From positions 2,418,001 to 2,482,000 of the forward strand of contig NZ_CP072941.1 of the NCBI RefSeq assembly GCF_018069625.1: 64,000 bases of DNA. The letters are read 5' to 3'. The position numbers and the translations under genes are program-made. The stretch's first letter is position 1, and each line of letters begins with the position of its first letter. This stretch comes from Streptomyces yatensis. GTDB taxonomy: Bacteria > Actinomycetota > Actinomycetes > Streptomycetales > Streptomycetaceae. Below are positions 37,528 through 45,559 of the stretch, one piece after another. A model generated the notes under the pieces. It was not told where the DNA came from and did not search any database. It worked only from the letters and a program-made list of their open reading frames with translations.

Positions 37528-38895
37528 TCACATGCGCTCGAAGGACCGGAAGCGCTCCCAGTCCGTGACGGCGGTGTCGTAGGCGTCCTGCTCGACGCGC
37601 GCCATGTTGAGGTAGTGCTCGACCACCTCGTCGCCGAAGGCGGCCCGCGCTATGGGGCTGTTCCGCCACAGCTCGGCGGCGTCGCGCAGCGAGGTCGGGA
37701 CGTGCTCGGCGTCCGAGGTGTAGGCGTTGCCGGTACAGACCTCGGGGAGCTCCAGCTCTTGCTCGACGCCGTACAGCCCGGCGGCCACCATTCCGGCCAC
37801 GGCCAGGTACGGGTTGACGTCGCCCCCGGGAAGCCGGTTCTCCAGCCGGTGGGAGGGGCCGTGGCCGATGACGCGCAGCGCGCAGGTGCGGTTGTCCGGG
37901 CCCCAGGCGACGGCGGTGGGCGCGAAGGAGCCGGGGCGGAACCGCTTGTAGGAGTTGATGTTCGGCGCGTAGAGCAGGGTGAAGTCGCGCATCGCCGCGA
38001 TCTGTCCGGCGAGGAAGTGGCGCATGGTCTTCGACATGCCGTACGGGCCGTCGTCGTCGGCGAGCACGGGGTGCCCGGCCTCGTCGCGCAGCGAGAGGTG
38101 GATATGACAGGAGTTGCCCTCGCGCTCGTCGTACTTGGCCATGAAGGTGAGCGCCATGCCCTCCTGGGCCGCGATCTCCTTGGCGCCCGTCTTGTAGACG
38201 ACGTGCTGGTCGCAGGTGGTCAGGGCGTCGTCGTAGCGGAAGGCGATCTCGTGCTGGCCGAGGTTGCACTCCCCCTTGGCCGACTCGACGGTCATCCCGG
38301 CGGCACCCATCTCATTGCGGATGCGGCGCAGCAGGGGCTCGACCCGGCCGGTGCCGAGGACGGAGTAGTCGACGTTGTACTGGTTGGCGGGGGTCATCCC
38401 GCGATAGCCGGCGTTCCACGCCTGCTCGTAGCTGTCCCGGAAGACCATGAACTCCAGCTCGGTGCCGGTGTACGCGGTCCAGCCGCGCTCGGCGAGCCGG
38501 TCGAGCTGACGGCGCAGGATCTGGCGCGGGGAGGCGACCACGGGGCTGCCGTCGTGCCAGGCGAGGTCCGCGGTGAGGAGGGCGGTGCCGGGGTTCCAGG
38601 GGGTGCGGCGCAGGGTGGCGGTGTCGCCGTGCATGGCGAAGTCGCCGTAGCCGCGCTCCCAGGAGGACATGGCGTAGCCGTCGACGGTGTTCATCTCGGT
38701 GTCGACGGCGAGGAGGTAGTTGCAGCCCTCGGTGCCGTGCGCCAGCACGTCGTCGAGGAAGAAGCGGGCGGCGAACCGCTTGCCCTGCAGCCTTCCCTGC
38801 ATATCGGTGAAGGCCAGGACGACGGTGTCGATCTCCCCGGCGGCGACCAGTCGGGTCAGCTCGTCGACCGAGAGCGGGGGCGTGCGGTCTGCCAC
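37528..38895 (-). CDS. glnA4: Glutamine-synthetase-like gamma-glutamyl-amine ligase (GlnA4 type)
   Basis: A 455-residue GS-fold ligase with the N-terminal beta-grasp (residues about 15-105) and catalytic domain (about 115-455). Active-site segments are GTELEFMVF, KGECNLGQHEIAF, FMAKYDEREGNSCHIHLSL and NSYKRFRPGSFAPT. The canonical adenylylation loop NLYDLP and other glutamine-synthetase features are replaced, as in GlnA2/3/4 paralogues. S. coelicolor GlnA4 makes gamma-glutamylethanolamide from ethanolamine and glutamate, and the genes around this one (permease, SDR, ALDH, class-I amidotransferase, GntR regulator) match that pathway. Polyamine specificity cannot be excluded. Start GTG 38895 has AGGAGG upstream. 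Confidence 0.83.
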   Translation of the reverse strand: MADRTPPLSVDELTRLVAAGEIDTVVLAFTDMQGRLQGKRFAARFFLDDVLAHGTEGCNYLLAVDTEMNTVDGYAMSSWERGYGDFAMHGDTATLRRTPWNPGTALLTADLAWHDGSPVVASPRQILRRQLDRLAERGWTAYTGTELEFMVFRDSYEQAWNAGYRGMTPANQYNVDYSVLGTGRVEPLLRRIRNEMGAAGMTVESAKGECNLGQHEIAFRYDDALTTCDQHVVYKTGAKEIAAQEGMALTFMAKYDEREGNSCHIHLSLRDEAGHPVLADDDGPYGMSKTMRHFLAGQIAAMRDFTLLYAPNINSYKRFRPGSFAPTAVAWGPDNRTCALRVIGHGPSHRLENRLPGGDVNPYLAVAGMVAAGLYGVEQELELPEVCTGNAYTSDAEHVPTSLRDAAELWRNSPIARAAFGDEVVEHYLNMARVEQDAYDTAVTDWERFRSFERM

Positions 38896-39019
38896 GGTGG
38901 GGCCTCCTGCGTCGGAGAATTTTGGCGGGACGGAGGGTGCGGAGCGGGGTTGGGGGGCGCGGGGTGGCCTTAAGGTAATACCGCAGACCATTGATTGGGA
39001 AGTAGGTGCGGACGGTTCG
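38896..39019. promoter_or_regulatory. Divergent promoter region of ligase operon and FadR-like regulator
   Basis: The 124-bp spacer holds an AT-richer patch TTAAGGTAATACC then GCAGACCATTGATT at about 38970-38994. TAAGGT on the plus strand and TACCTT on the minus strand are -10-like in opposite directions, and AATACC with its mirror GGTCTGCGGTATT contains half-sites resembling FadR-family operators. This is the only plausible control region for both transcripts. Confidence 0.4.
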
Positions 39020-39769
39020 ATGAGCGAGAGCGGGAGTGAGCACGGGAGCGCGGCGGACGACCGGCTGGCGCCGGTGCTGCGCCCGGTGCGGGCGGGGAAC
39101 GGCTTCGAGGAGGCGCTGGAGCAGATACTCCAGGTGCTGCGGCTGGGGCTGGTCCCCGACGGCGGCCGGCTCCCGGCCGAGCGGGAGCTGGCCGACCGGC
39201 TGCGGATCAGCCGGGTGACCCTGCGCGAGGTGCTGAAGGTGCTGCAGGACCAGGGGCTGGTGGAGAGCCGCCGCGGCCGCTACGGCGGCACCTTCGTCCG
39301 GGCCAGGCCCGAGCCCGCCCAGGGCGGCGGGGACGAGCTGCGGCGCCGGGTGGCGGCGGTCGACGTCGAGGACACCCTTCGGTTCCGCGAGGTCCTGGAG
39401 GTGGGCGCGGCGGGGCTGTGCGCCGCGCACGGGCTCGGGGACGGGCAGGTACGGCGGCTGCGGGCGGCCCTGGACGCCACCCGGGACGCCCCGCTGGCCG
39501 ACTACCGCCGCCTGGACACCATGTTCCATCTCACGCTCGCGGAGCTGGCGGGCTCACCGTCGCTGGCCGCCCAGTACGCGGCCGTCCGCGCCACCGTCAA
39601 CGACCTGCTGGACTGCATCCCGCTGCTGGTGAAGAACCTCGAGCACTCCCAGGCCCAGCACGGGGCGCTGGTCGAGGCGGTGCTGGACGGGGACGCGGAC
39701 GGGGCGCGCGAGGTGATGCGGGAGCACTGCGAGGGGACGGCGGCGCTGCTGCGCGGCTTCCTGGTCTGA
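39020..39769 (+). CDS. FadR-subfamily GntR regulator
   Basis: A 249-residue regulator: winged helix-turn-helix (residues about 28-95, LPAERELADRLRISRVTLRE, then VLKVLQDQGLVESRRGRYGG) and an FCD ligand domain (about 115-245) with metal-binding Asp/His candidates (FREVLEVG, DTMFHLTLAELAGS, HGALVEAVLDGD). It is divergent from the ligase operon and followed by the permease gene, and so likely controls amine uptake and degradation. It corresponds in position to the GntR gene next to glnA4 in S. coelicolor. Confidence 0.88.
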   Translation: MSESGSEHGSAADDRLAPVLRPVRAGNGFEEALEQILQVLRLGLVPDGGRLPAERELADRLRISRVTLREVLKVLQDQGLVESRRGRYGGTFVRARPEPAQGGGDELRRRVAAVDVEDTLRFREVLEVGAAGLCAAHGLGDGQVRRLRAALDATRDAPLADYRRLDTMFHLTLAELAGSPSLAAQYAAVRATVNDLLDCIPLLVKNLEHSQAQHGALVEAVLDGDADGAREVMREHCEGTAALLRGFLV

Positions 39770-39973
39770 ACCGCCCGCATCCGGCCCGTCCGCGCTGGCC
39801 CCGCCCACATCCTGACCCGTCCGCGCTTGACCCGCCTGCACCTGGCCCCCCGCATCCTGACCCGTCCGCGCCCGGCTCGCCCGTACCCGGCCCGTCCGCC
39901 CGAGCCCGGGGGCTGTGAGCACCGGCGCTTCACCACGGTTTTACGCAGAGGTCTTGCGCATCGCCGACCGGCA

Positions 39974-40001
39974 GGCAAAGGTATGCCCCCACACCTTTGC
40001 C
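39974..40001. promoter_or_regulatory. 9-bp perfect inverted repeat before the permease gene
   Basis: GGCAAAGGT (39974-39982) and ACCTTTGCC (39993-40001) flank ten bases and end 31 bp before the permease ATG. An operator or a leader hairpin are both possible. Upstream (39780-39895) are short repeats of (C/A)ATCC(T/G)GxCCCGTCCGCGC type and no gene. Confidence 0.5.
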
Positions 40002-40032
40002 ATCGCCCCCTCGCGTGGAGCAGGAGTCCCCC

Positions 40033-41529
40033 ATGGCCGACGGAACCGAGTCCGCCCGCACCGCATCCGCCCGCGCCTCCGCCGGCGGCGCCCCGCCGGG
40101 CGGGGCCCAGGCGCCGTCCCCCGAGGACGCGTATCTGGAGCGCCGCACCCTGCGGCGCGGCAGCGCGGGCCCGCTGCTGCTGACCGGCCTCGGCGTCGCC
40201 TATGTCGTCTCCGGCGACTTCTCGGGGTGGAACTTCGGCCTGTCCGAGGGCGGCTTCGGCGGGCTCGCCATCGCCGCCCTGCTGATGGGCCTGATGTACG
40301 CCTGCATGGTCTTCGCGCTGGCCGAGCTGGCAGCGATCCTCCCCACGGCGGGCGGCGGCTACGGCTTCGCGCGGCGCGCCCTCGGCCCCTGGGGCGGCTT
40401 TCTCACCGGCACGGCGATCCTCATCGAGTACGTCCTGGCCCCCGCCGCCATCTCCATCTTCATCGGCGACTACGTCGAGTCGCTGGGCCTCTTCGGCCTG
40501 GAGTCGGGCTGGCCGGTCTATCTGGCGTGCTTCGTCCTCTTCATCGGCATCCATCTGTGGGGCGTGGGCGAGGCGCTGCGGTTCAGCCTGGTCGTGACCG
40601 CCATCGCCGTCGCCGCGCTGCTGGTCTTCGCCGTCGGCGCCCTCACCGACTTCGACGCGGGCTCGCTCAACGACATCCCGGTGGACCATTCGGCCGCCGG
40701 TGCCACGTCCTGGCTGCCGTTCGGGCTGCTCGGCATCTGGTCGGCGTTCCCCTTCGGCATGTGGTTCTTCCTGGGGGTGGAGGGGGTGCCGCTCGCGGCG
40801 GAGGAGACCCGGGACCCGGCCCGTACGCTGCCGAAGGCCATGGCCTGGTCCATGGGCATCCTGCTGCTCCTCGCCCTGCTCACCTTCCTCGCGGCCACGG
40901 GGGCGCGCGGCTCGGGCGCCGTGCAGGAGGCGGGCAATCCGCTGGTCGAGGCGCTGCAGCCGGACGGCAAGGCGACCGCGCTGTCCCGCATCGTCAACTA
41001 CGCGGGCCTCGCCGGGCTCGTCGCCTCCTTCTTCTCCCTGATCTTCGCCGGTTCGCGCCAGCTCTTCGCCCTCTCCCGGGCCGGCTACCTGCCCCGCTTC
41101 CTCTCCCTGACCAGCAGGCGCAAGGCCCCGTTCCTGGGGCTGCTGGTCCCGGGCGCCATCGGCTTCGCCCTCGCGGCCTGGACCGGTGACGGCGCCCGGA
41201 TGCTCAACACCGCGGTCTTCGGCGCCACCATCTCGTACGCCCTGATGTCCCTCTCCCATATCGTCCTGCGCCGTCGCGAGCCGGGCCTGGACCGGCCCTA
41301 CCGCACCCCCGGCGGCACGGTAACGTCGTCCATCGCCTTCGTCCTGGCCTGCTCCGCGCTGGTGGCCACCTTCCTGGTGGACAAGGACGCGGCCTTCATC
41401 GCGCTCGGCGTCTACGCGGTGGCGCTGGCCTACTTCGCCTTCTACAGCCGCCATCGCCTGGTCGCGGCCGCGCCGGAGGAGGAGTTCGCGGCGCTGGCGG
41501 AGGCCGAGGCGGAACTGTCCCGCGATTGA
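40033..41529 (+). CDS. APC-superfamily permease, probable ethanolamine/amine uptake
   Basis: A 498-residue transporter with about twelve membrane helices. The family start is LTGLGVAYVVSGDFSGWNFG, with LAELAAILPTAGGGYGFARR in helix 3 and GVEGVPLAAEETRDPARTLP after helix 6. The YVVSGDFSGWNFG and GGGYGFAR segments resemble the ethanolamine permease group of the APC family. Its neighbours (GlnA4-type ligase, PuuD-like hydrolase, ALDH) support amine import. Start ATG 40033 follows GGAGCAGGAG. Confidence 0.87.
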   Translation: MADGTESARTASARASAGGAPPGGAQAPSPEDAYLERRTLRRGSAGPLLLTGLGVAYVVSGDFSGWNFGLSEGGFGGLAIAALLMGLMYACMVFALAELAAILPTAGGGYGFARRALGPWGGFLTGTAILIEYVLAPAAISIFIGDYVESLGLFGLESGWPVYLACFVLFIGIHLWGVGEALRFSLVVTAIAVAALLVFAVGALTDFDAGSLNDIPVDHSAAGATSWLPFGLLGIWSAFPFGMWFFLGVEGVPLAAEETRDPARTLPKAMAWSMGILLLLALLTFLAATGARGSGAVQEAGNPLVEALQPDGKATALSRIVNYAGLAGLVASFFSLIFAGSRQLFALSRAGYLPRFLSLTSRRKAPFLGLLVPGAIGFALAAWTGDGARMLNTAVFGATISYALMSLSHIVLRRREPGLDRPYRTPGGTVTSSIAFVLACSALVATFLVDKDAAFIALGVYAVALAYFAFYSRHRLVAAAPEEEFAALAEAEAELSRD

Positions 41530-41582
41530 GTGCACAGTGAGCACACGTTGAGTGCACAGATCTTCGAAGATCGGAGTCCCCG

Positions 41583-42275
41583 GTGTCCAAGCCCCTGATC
41601 GGCGTCAGCACCTATCTCGAATCCTCGGCGAGCTGGGGCGTCTGGAACCTCCCCGCCGCGCTGCTGCCCGCGGGCTACCACCGGCTCGTCCAGCGCGCGG
41701 GCGGCCTGGCGGCGATGCTGCCACCGGACGAGGACCCGGCCGCCGCCGCGCGGATCGTCTCCCGCCTCGACGCTCTCGTCATCTCCGGCGGCCCGGATGT
41801 GGAACCCGTGCGGTACGGGGCCGAGGTGGACCCGCGCACCGGGCCGCCCGCGCGGGAGCGGGACGCCTGGGAGCTGGCCCTGATCGACGCGGCCCTGGCG
41901 TCGGGCACCCCTCTGCTGGGCATCTGCCGCGGCCACCAGCTGCTGAACGTCTTCCTCGGCGGCACCCTCGTCCAGCACCTGGACGGCCACGCGGGCCTTC
42001 CCGGCGTCTTCGACCACCACGAGGTGAAGCCGGTCCCGGACACGCTCCTGGCCGAGATCCTGCCGGACCCGCTGTCCGTCCCCACCTTCCACCACCAGGC
42101 CGTGGCCCGGCTGGGCGAGGGCCTGGTCCCCTCGGCCCACTCCGCGGAGGACGGAACGGTGGAGGCGGTGGAGCTGCCGGACGTGGAGGGGTTCGTGCTG
42201 GGCGTCCAGTGGCATCCGGAGGCGGGCGACGACGTACGGATCATGCGCGCCCTGGTGGAGGCGGCGGGGGGCTGA
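41583..42275 (+). CDS. Class-I glutamine amidotransferase-like gamma-glutamyl hydrolase (PuuD-like)
   Basis: A 230-residue protein of the peptidase C26 group. Nucleophile Cys in GICRGHQLLNVFLGG (residue about 114), SGGPDVEP near the N-terminus, HHQAVARLG, and His-Glu of the triad in GVQWHPE. It should release glutamate from a gamma-glutamylated product (gamma-glutamylglycine in the ethanolamine route, gamma-Glu-GABA in the Puu route). It starts at GTG 41583, 53 nt after the permease stop; co-transcription is likely. Confidence 0.88.
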   Translation: MSKPLIGVSTYLESSASWGVWNLPAALLPAGYHRLVQRAGGLAAMLPPDEDPAAAARIVSRLDALVISGGPDVEPVRYGAEVDPRTGPPARERDAWELALIDAALASGTPLLGICRGHQLLNVFLGGTLVQHLDGHAGLPGVFDHHEVKPVPDTLLAEILPDPLSVPTFHHQAVARLGEGLVPSAHSAEDGTVEAVELPDVEGFVLGVQWHPEAGDDVRIMRALVEAAGG

Positions 42276-42343
42276 GGCGGGCCGGGGCCAGGCGGGATCG
42301 GGCCGGGGCGAGCCGCGCCCGGGCGGACCCGGGCGGGCCCGGA

Positions 42344-43069
42344 TCAGCCGAGCTTGAGCAGCAGCTCGGCCAGTTCGCCCGGCATGGTGATCATGCAGTC
42401 ATGGCCGGTCTCCAACTCCCACACCTGCGCCGGGCTGCCGTTGGGCTGGACCGCGGGGACGGGTCGCCGGGTCATGCCCGGCGGCACATTGGCGACGCAG
42501 TGGATATGCGTCCGCGGGATCGCGTTCACGGCCGGGTTGTCCAGCCGGACCGGCTGCTGCAGGCAGCGCACCGACTGATCCGACATCATCGAGCGCAGCC
42601 ACGCCACGTCCGCCGGGTCGGTGACCCCGAACAGACCCCAGGACGGGTCCATTCCGACCAGAGGCGGATTCCGCCAGCCGCTCTCGGACGCCAGTGCCTG
42701 GTCGATCATGGCCTGGGTGAAGGGCATGACATCGGCCGCGGTCTCGCCGTCCTCCGGGACCATCGCGTCGAGGTAGACCAGCTGCGCGATCCGGTCCGGG
42801 AGCTGGTTGGCCGTGGACGAGATGACCAGCCCGGCATAGCTGTGCCCGACGAGCACCACATCGGTGAGGTCTTCCTCGGTGATCAGCCCGACGATGTCGT
42901 CGACATGTGTATCGAGCCCCACCTCGGGGCCCAGCAGATGTGCCGTGTCGCCGTAGCCGGTCAGCGTCGGCGCGACCACCCGGTGTCCGGCCGCCGCCAG
43001 CAACGGGACCACCCGCTCCCAGCACTCCCCACTGTGCCAAGCGCCGTGCACCAGTACATATGTCGACAT
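42344..43069 (-). CDS. Alpha/beta-hydrolase, salicylate/pyrethroid-esterase-like
   Basis: A 241-residue alpha/beta-hydrolase. Oxyanion region YVLVHGAWHSGECWERV, nucleophile elbow LVGHSYAGLV (Ser about 92), catalytic His in LETGHDCMITMPGELAELLL. This resembles the plant methyl-ester esterase and EstC-type bacterial group. The substrate is unknown. The upstream region carries two strong TetR-type palindromes, so expression is likely induced by a small aromatic or hydrophobic ligand, but no regulator gene is adjacent. Start ATG 43069 with GGAGTGG upstream. Confidence 0.85.
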   Translation of the reverse strand: MSTYVLVHGAWHSGECWERVVPLLAAAGHRVVAPTLTGYGDTAHLLGPEVGLDTHVDDIVGLITEEDLTDVVLVGHSYAGLVISSTANQLPDRIAQLVYLDAMVPEDGETAADVMPFTQAMIDQALASESGWRNPPLVGMDPSWGLFGVTDPADVAWLRSMMSDQSVRCLQQPVRLDNPAVNAIPRTHIHCVANVPPGMTRRPVPAVQPNGSPAQVWELETGHDCMITMPGELAELLLKLG

Positions 43070-43094
43070 ATTTCCACTCCATCCGCATCAAAAA

Positions 43095-43137
43095 TAAACG
43101 GGACGCTGTCCCGTTTAAAAATATGGGACAGCGTCCC
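43095..43137. promoter_or_regulatory. Double TetR-type operator, no regulator gene nearby
   Basis: TAAACGGGAC-GCT-GTCCCGTTTA (43095-43117) is a palindrome with perfect ten-base arms. GGGACAGCGTCCC (43125-43137) is the reverse complement of its core GGGACGCTGTCCC. Both lie in the 96-bp gap between the hydrolase start and the chitosanase stop. The TAAACGGGAC-type half-site is characteristic of TetR-family repressors, usually encoded divergently from the hydrolase they control; that gene is missing here. Confidence 0.8.
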
Positions 43138-43165
43138 GCTTAGCAAGCGGGGACCGGTGCGGCGG

Positions 43166-44032
43166 TCAGGAGTTGATCTCGAACGGGTCGCCGTAGACCT
43201 TCCACTTCAGCGGCGGCGTCAGGTCGAAGTTCTTCTCGTTGAGGAACTTCCGCTGCTCGGTGTCGACGCGGCTGGTGTCGCTGTGCGCCTCCTCGCTCTT
43301 CATGGCCTCCTTACGGGCGTCGAGGAAGGCGCCCAGGTACGTGGTCTCGTTGCCGCCCTGCGCCGGGGGCTTGGCCTTGGACAGCGCGGTCTTACGGATG
43401 CCGCCGAAGCTGTACTTGCTGTCGCCGGGGCCGTGCATCACGATCGCGTCGTAGTAGATGAACTGGCCGAGCGCGCCCAGGCCGTCACCCTTGCCCTGCT
43501 TGACGGCCGGGTTGAAGTAGACGCGGTCGCGCTCGTGCTCCTGGGCGTCCTGGAAGGCCTTGTCGGCGGCGGCCTTCTTCCAGTCCTTGGTGAAGTTCGG
43601 GTCCAGGCCGTCATGGGAGTCGGTGCCGTCGACGTCGCGCAGCGCGGGGAGGTACTTGGCCAGGACGTTGCCGGGCTTCTGCTCGGTGTAGTACTCGACG
43701 AGGTCCAGCATGTCGCCGGTGCCGGAGCAGAATCCGATGATGCCCGCGGTGTAGCCACGGCCGTCGTCTATGTCCTCGATGTACTGGAACTGGGCGCGCC
43801 AGTCGAGCGAGGAGTTCTCGGCGCTGGAGACCAGCTTCATGGCGATTTCCTTCTTCGCCGGGTCGTCCAGGCTGCTCGCCGCGGCGGCCTTGTGCGCCGA
43901 GTGGCGGTGCGTGTCCGCCGACGACGGCAGGTGGTCGGACGCCTGCCCGACTCCGACGCCGGTGAAGACGAGCGCGGCCGGTACGGTGACGGCCACCGCC
44001 GCGAGGCCGATCCTCCGGGGCATGGGGGACAT
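43166..44032 (-). CDS. Secreted GH46 chitosanase
   Basis: A 288-residue secreted endo-chitosanase. Signal peptide to about residue 32 (LAAVAVTVPAALVFTGVGVG), then mature GH46 domain with catalytic Glu in VSSAENSSLDWRAQF and catalytic Asp in YIEDIDDGRGYTAGIIGF, as in the N174 enzyme. Start ATG 44032 has GGAACGGAG 5 nt upstream; ATG 44023 would shorten it by three residues. The promoter region carries the CsnR-type palindrome. It degrades chitosan from fungal walls outside the cell. Confidence 0.93.
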   Translation of the reverse strand: MSPMPRRIGLAAVAVTVPAALVFTGVGVGQASDHLPSSADTHRHSAHKAAAASSLDDPAKKEIAMKLVSSAENSSLDWRAQFQYIEDIDDGRGYTAGIIGFCSGTGDMLDLVEYYTEQKPGNVLAKYLPALRDVDGTDSHDGLDPNFTKDWKKAAADKAFQDAQEHERDRVYFNPAVKQGKGDGLGALGQFIYYDAIVMHGPGDSKYSFGGIRKTALSKAKPPAQGGNETTYLGAFLDARKEAMKSEEAHSDTSRVDTEQRKFLNEKNFDLTPPLKWKVYGDPFEINS

Positions 44033-44119
44033 GGGGACTCCGTTCCTTGTCGACTGTGGGGGAAGTGCGCTCGGCCGTCCCAGGACGCACCGGGGCGACC
44101 CCGGGTCCTGGGACGATCC

Positions 44120-44138
44120 GTTAGGAACCTTTCCTAAC
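44120..44138. promoter_or_regulatory. CsnR-type operator of the chitosanase gene
   Basis: GTTAGGAA-CCT-TTCCTAAC is a perfect interrupted palindrome 88 bp before the chitosanase ATG. A TTAGGAAA/TTTCCTAA-type palindrome is known upstream of Streptomyces chitosanase genes as the site of the ROK-family repressor CsnR. The csnR gene itself is not in the window. Confidence 0.8.
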
Positions 44139-44239
44139 CATTCAAGCGAGCGCGTCGTGTCCACCACAAGGGTTTCGACACCATTCGACAAAGAAGCCCT
44201 GTGCCGGTCCGCCTCCGGGAGGCGGCACCAACTCCCTTG

Positions 44240-45490
44240 CTACGACTGGGGTATGGGCATCGCCGGGTCCGCGCCACCAGCGGCCCCGGACGCTCCTGAC
44301 CCACCGGCAGCCCCCGACGTGCCGGTGAGGCCCGTCGGCTCGGCCGCGCCCTCGGCCCCGGCCGGCGTCTTGGTCACCGGCCGTGCCGCGATCGCCCGCC
44401 ACCACGGCTCCAGCGGCAGCCCCTGCCCCGGCTCGAACGGCTGCCCCGGACGCGGAACGGCCACATTCGCCCCGGCCTCCCCCGCCGCCGACACCGTTCC
44501 CTCCGCGGGCTCCTCCCACGGATGCGGGGCGAGGTTGAAGGTGCCCCAGTGGATCGGCAGCATGATCCCCTTCGCCGGGTCCCCGCCCTGCAGATCGAGG
44601 TGGGCCCGCATGCCCTCCTCGGGGGTCATATGGATGTCCGGCCAGTACTCGGAGTACGCGCCGATCTGCACCATGGTCGCGTCGAACGGCCCGTACGCCG
44701 CGCCGATCTCCGCGAAGCCGGGGAAGTAGCCGGTGTCCCCGCTGTGGTAGACCCGGTGCTCGGGACCGGCCACCACCCAGGAGGCCCACAGGGTGTGCTG
44801 GGTGTTGCGCAGCCCGCGCCCGCAGAAGTGGCGGGCCGGGGTGGCGGTGAGCGTGAGCCCGGCGACCTCGGTGGACTCATGCCAGTCCAGCTCGGTCATC
44901 CGGTCGGCCGGGACGCCCCAGCGCTCCAGATGGGCGCCGACCCCGAGCGGTACGACGAACATGGCGTGGCCGCGCACCAGCGCCCGGATCGTGGGCATGT
45001 CCAGATGGTCGTAGTGGTCGTGGGAGATGACCACCGCGTCCACCGGCGCCAGCTCCCGCAGCGCCACCGGCACCGGGTGCAGCCGCTTGGGCCCCACCAT
45101 CGAGAAGGGGGAACAGCGCTGCCCCCATACCGGGTCGAACAGCACCCGCCGCCCGTCGATCTCCGCGAGCACGCTGGAGTGCCCCATCCAGGTCAGCCGC
45201 AGCCCGGAGGCGGGCGGGGTGGCCAGATCGGCGACGGTCGTGGGGTGCACCGGCACGGGCCCGGCCGGGGCCCTGCGGACGCGCTCCTCCTTGCGGAAGT
45301 AGGTGGCCGCGAACTTCAGCATCGAGCCGGACGGGGCGATGCGGGCGCCCACCGGGTTCACGAACACACCGTTCGCGAAGTTCGGCGACCGTCGGATGCG
45401 CTCCATCCGCTCCCCGGCGGGATCGGCCCCGAAGGCGGCGGGGCGCAGGGTGGCGGTGAGCCGGGAACGTGTCGGACGGGAGCCGGTCAC
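44240..45490 (-). CDS. MBL-fold metallo-hydrolase (NAPE-PLD/UlaG-like)
   Basis: A 416-residue protein. Central metallo-beta-lactamase fold with WMGHSSVLAEIDGRRVLFDP, the dinuclear metal motif VVISHDHYDHLD, later ligands PARHFCGRG, YHSGDTGYFPGF and IHWGTFNLAPHPWEEP. This is the layout of the NAPE-phospholipase-D/UlaG group. A C-terminal Gly/Ala/Thr-rich tail (about 370-416) is low-complexity. The substrate could be a phosphodiester or lactone. Start GTG 45490 with GGAGGATCC upstream. Confidence 0.87.
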   Translation of the reverse strand: MTGSRPTRSRLTATLRPAAFGADPAGERMERIRRSPNFANGVFVNPVGARIAPSGSMLKFAATYFRKEERVRRAPAGPVPVHPTTVADLATPPASGLRLTWMGHSSVLAEIDGRRVLFDPVWGQRCSPFSMVGPKRLHPVPVALRELAPVDAVVISHDHYDHLDMPTIRALVRGHAMFVVPLGVGAHLERWGVPADRMTELDWHESTEVAGLTLTATPARHFCGRGLRNTQHTLWASWVVAGPEHRVYHSGDTGYFPGFAEIGAAYGPFDATMVQIGAYSEYWPDIHMTPEEGMRAHLDLQGGDPAKGIMLPIHWGTFNLAPHPWEEPAEGTVSAAGEAGANVAVPRPGQPFEPGQGLPLEPWWRAIAARPVTKTPAGAEGAAEPTGLTGTSGAAGGSGASGAAGGADPAMPIPQS

Positions 45491-45559
45491 GGATCCTCCA
45501 GGGTGAGAGGGCGGGGGCACTCCAACGCGCGGTGCCGTTGGGCTGCAATCACACAACTC

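Noticed and set aside
41396..42215. Long minus-strand frame antisense to the PuuD-like gene
   Set aside because: The plus-strand gene has a complete catalytic triad and family length. The antisense frame is compositional.
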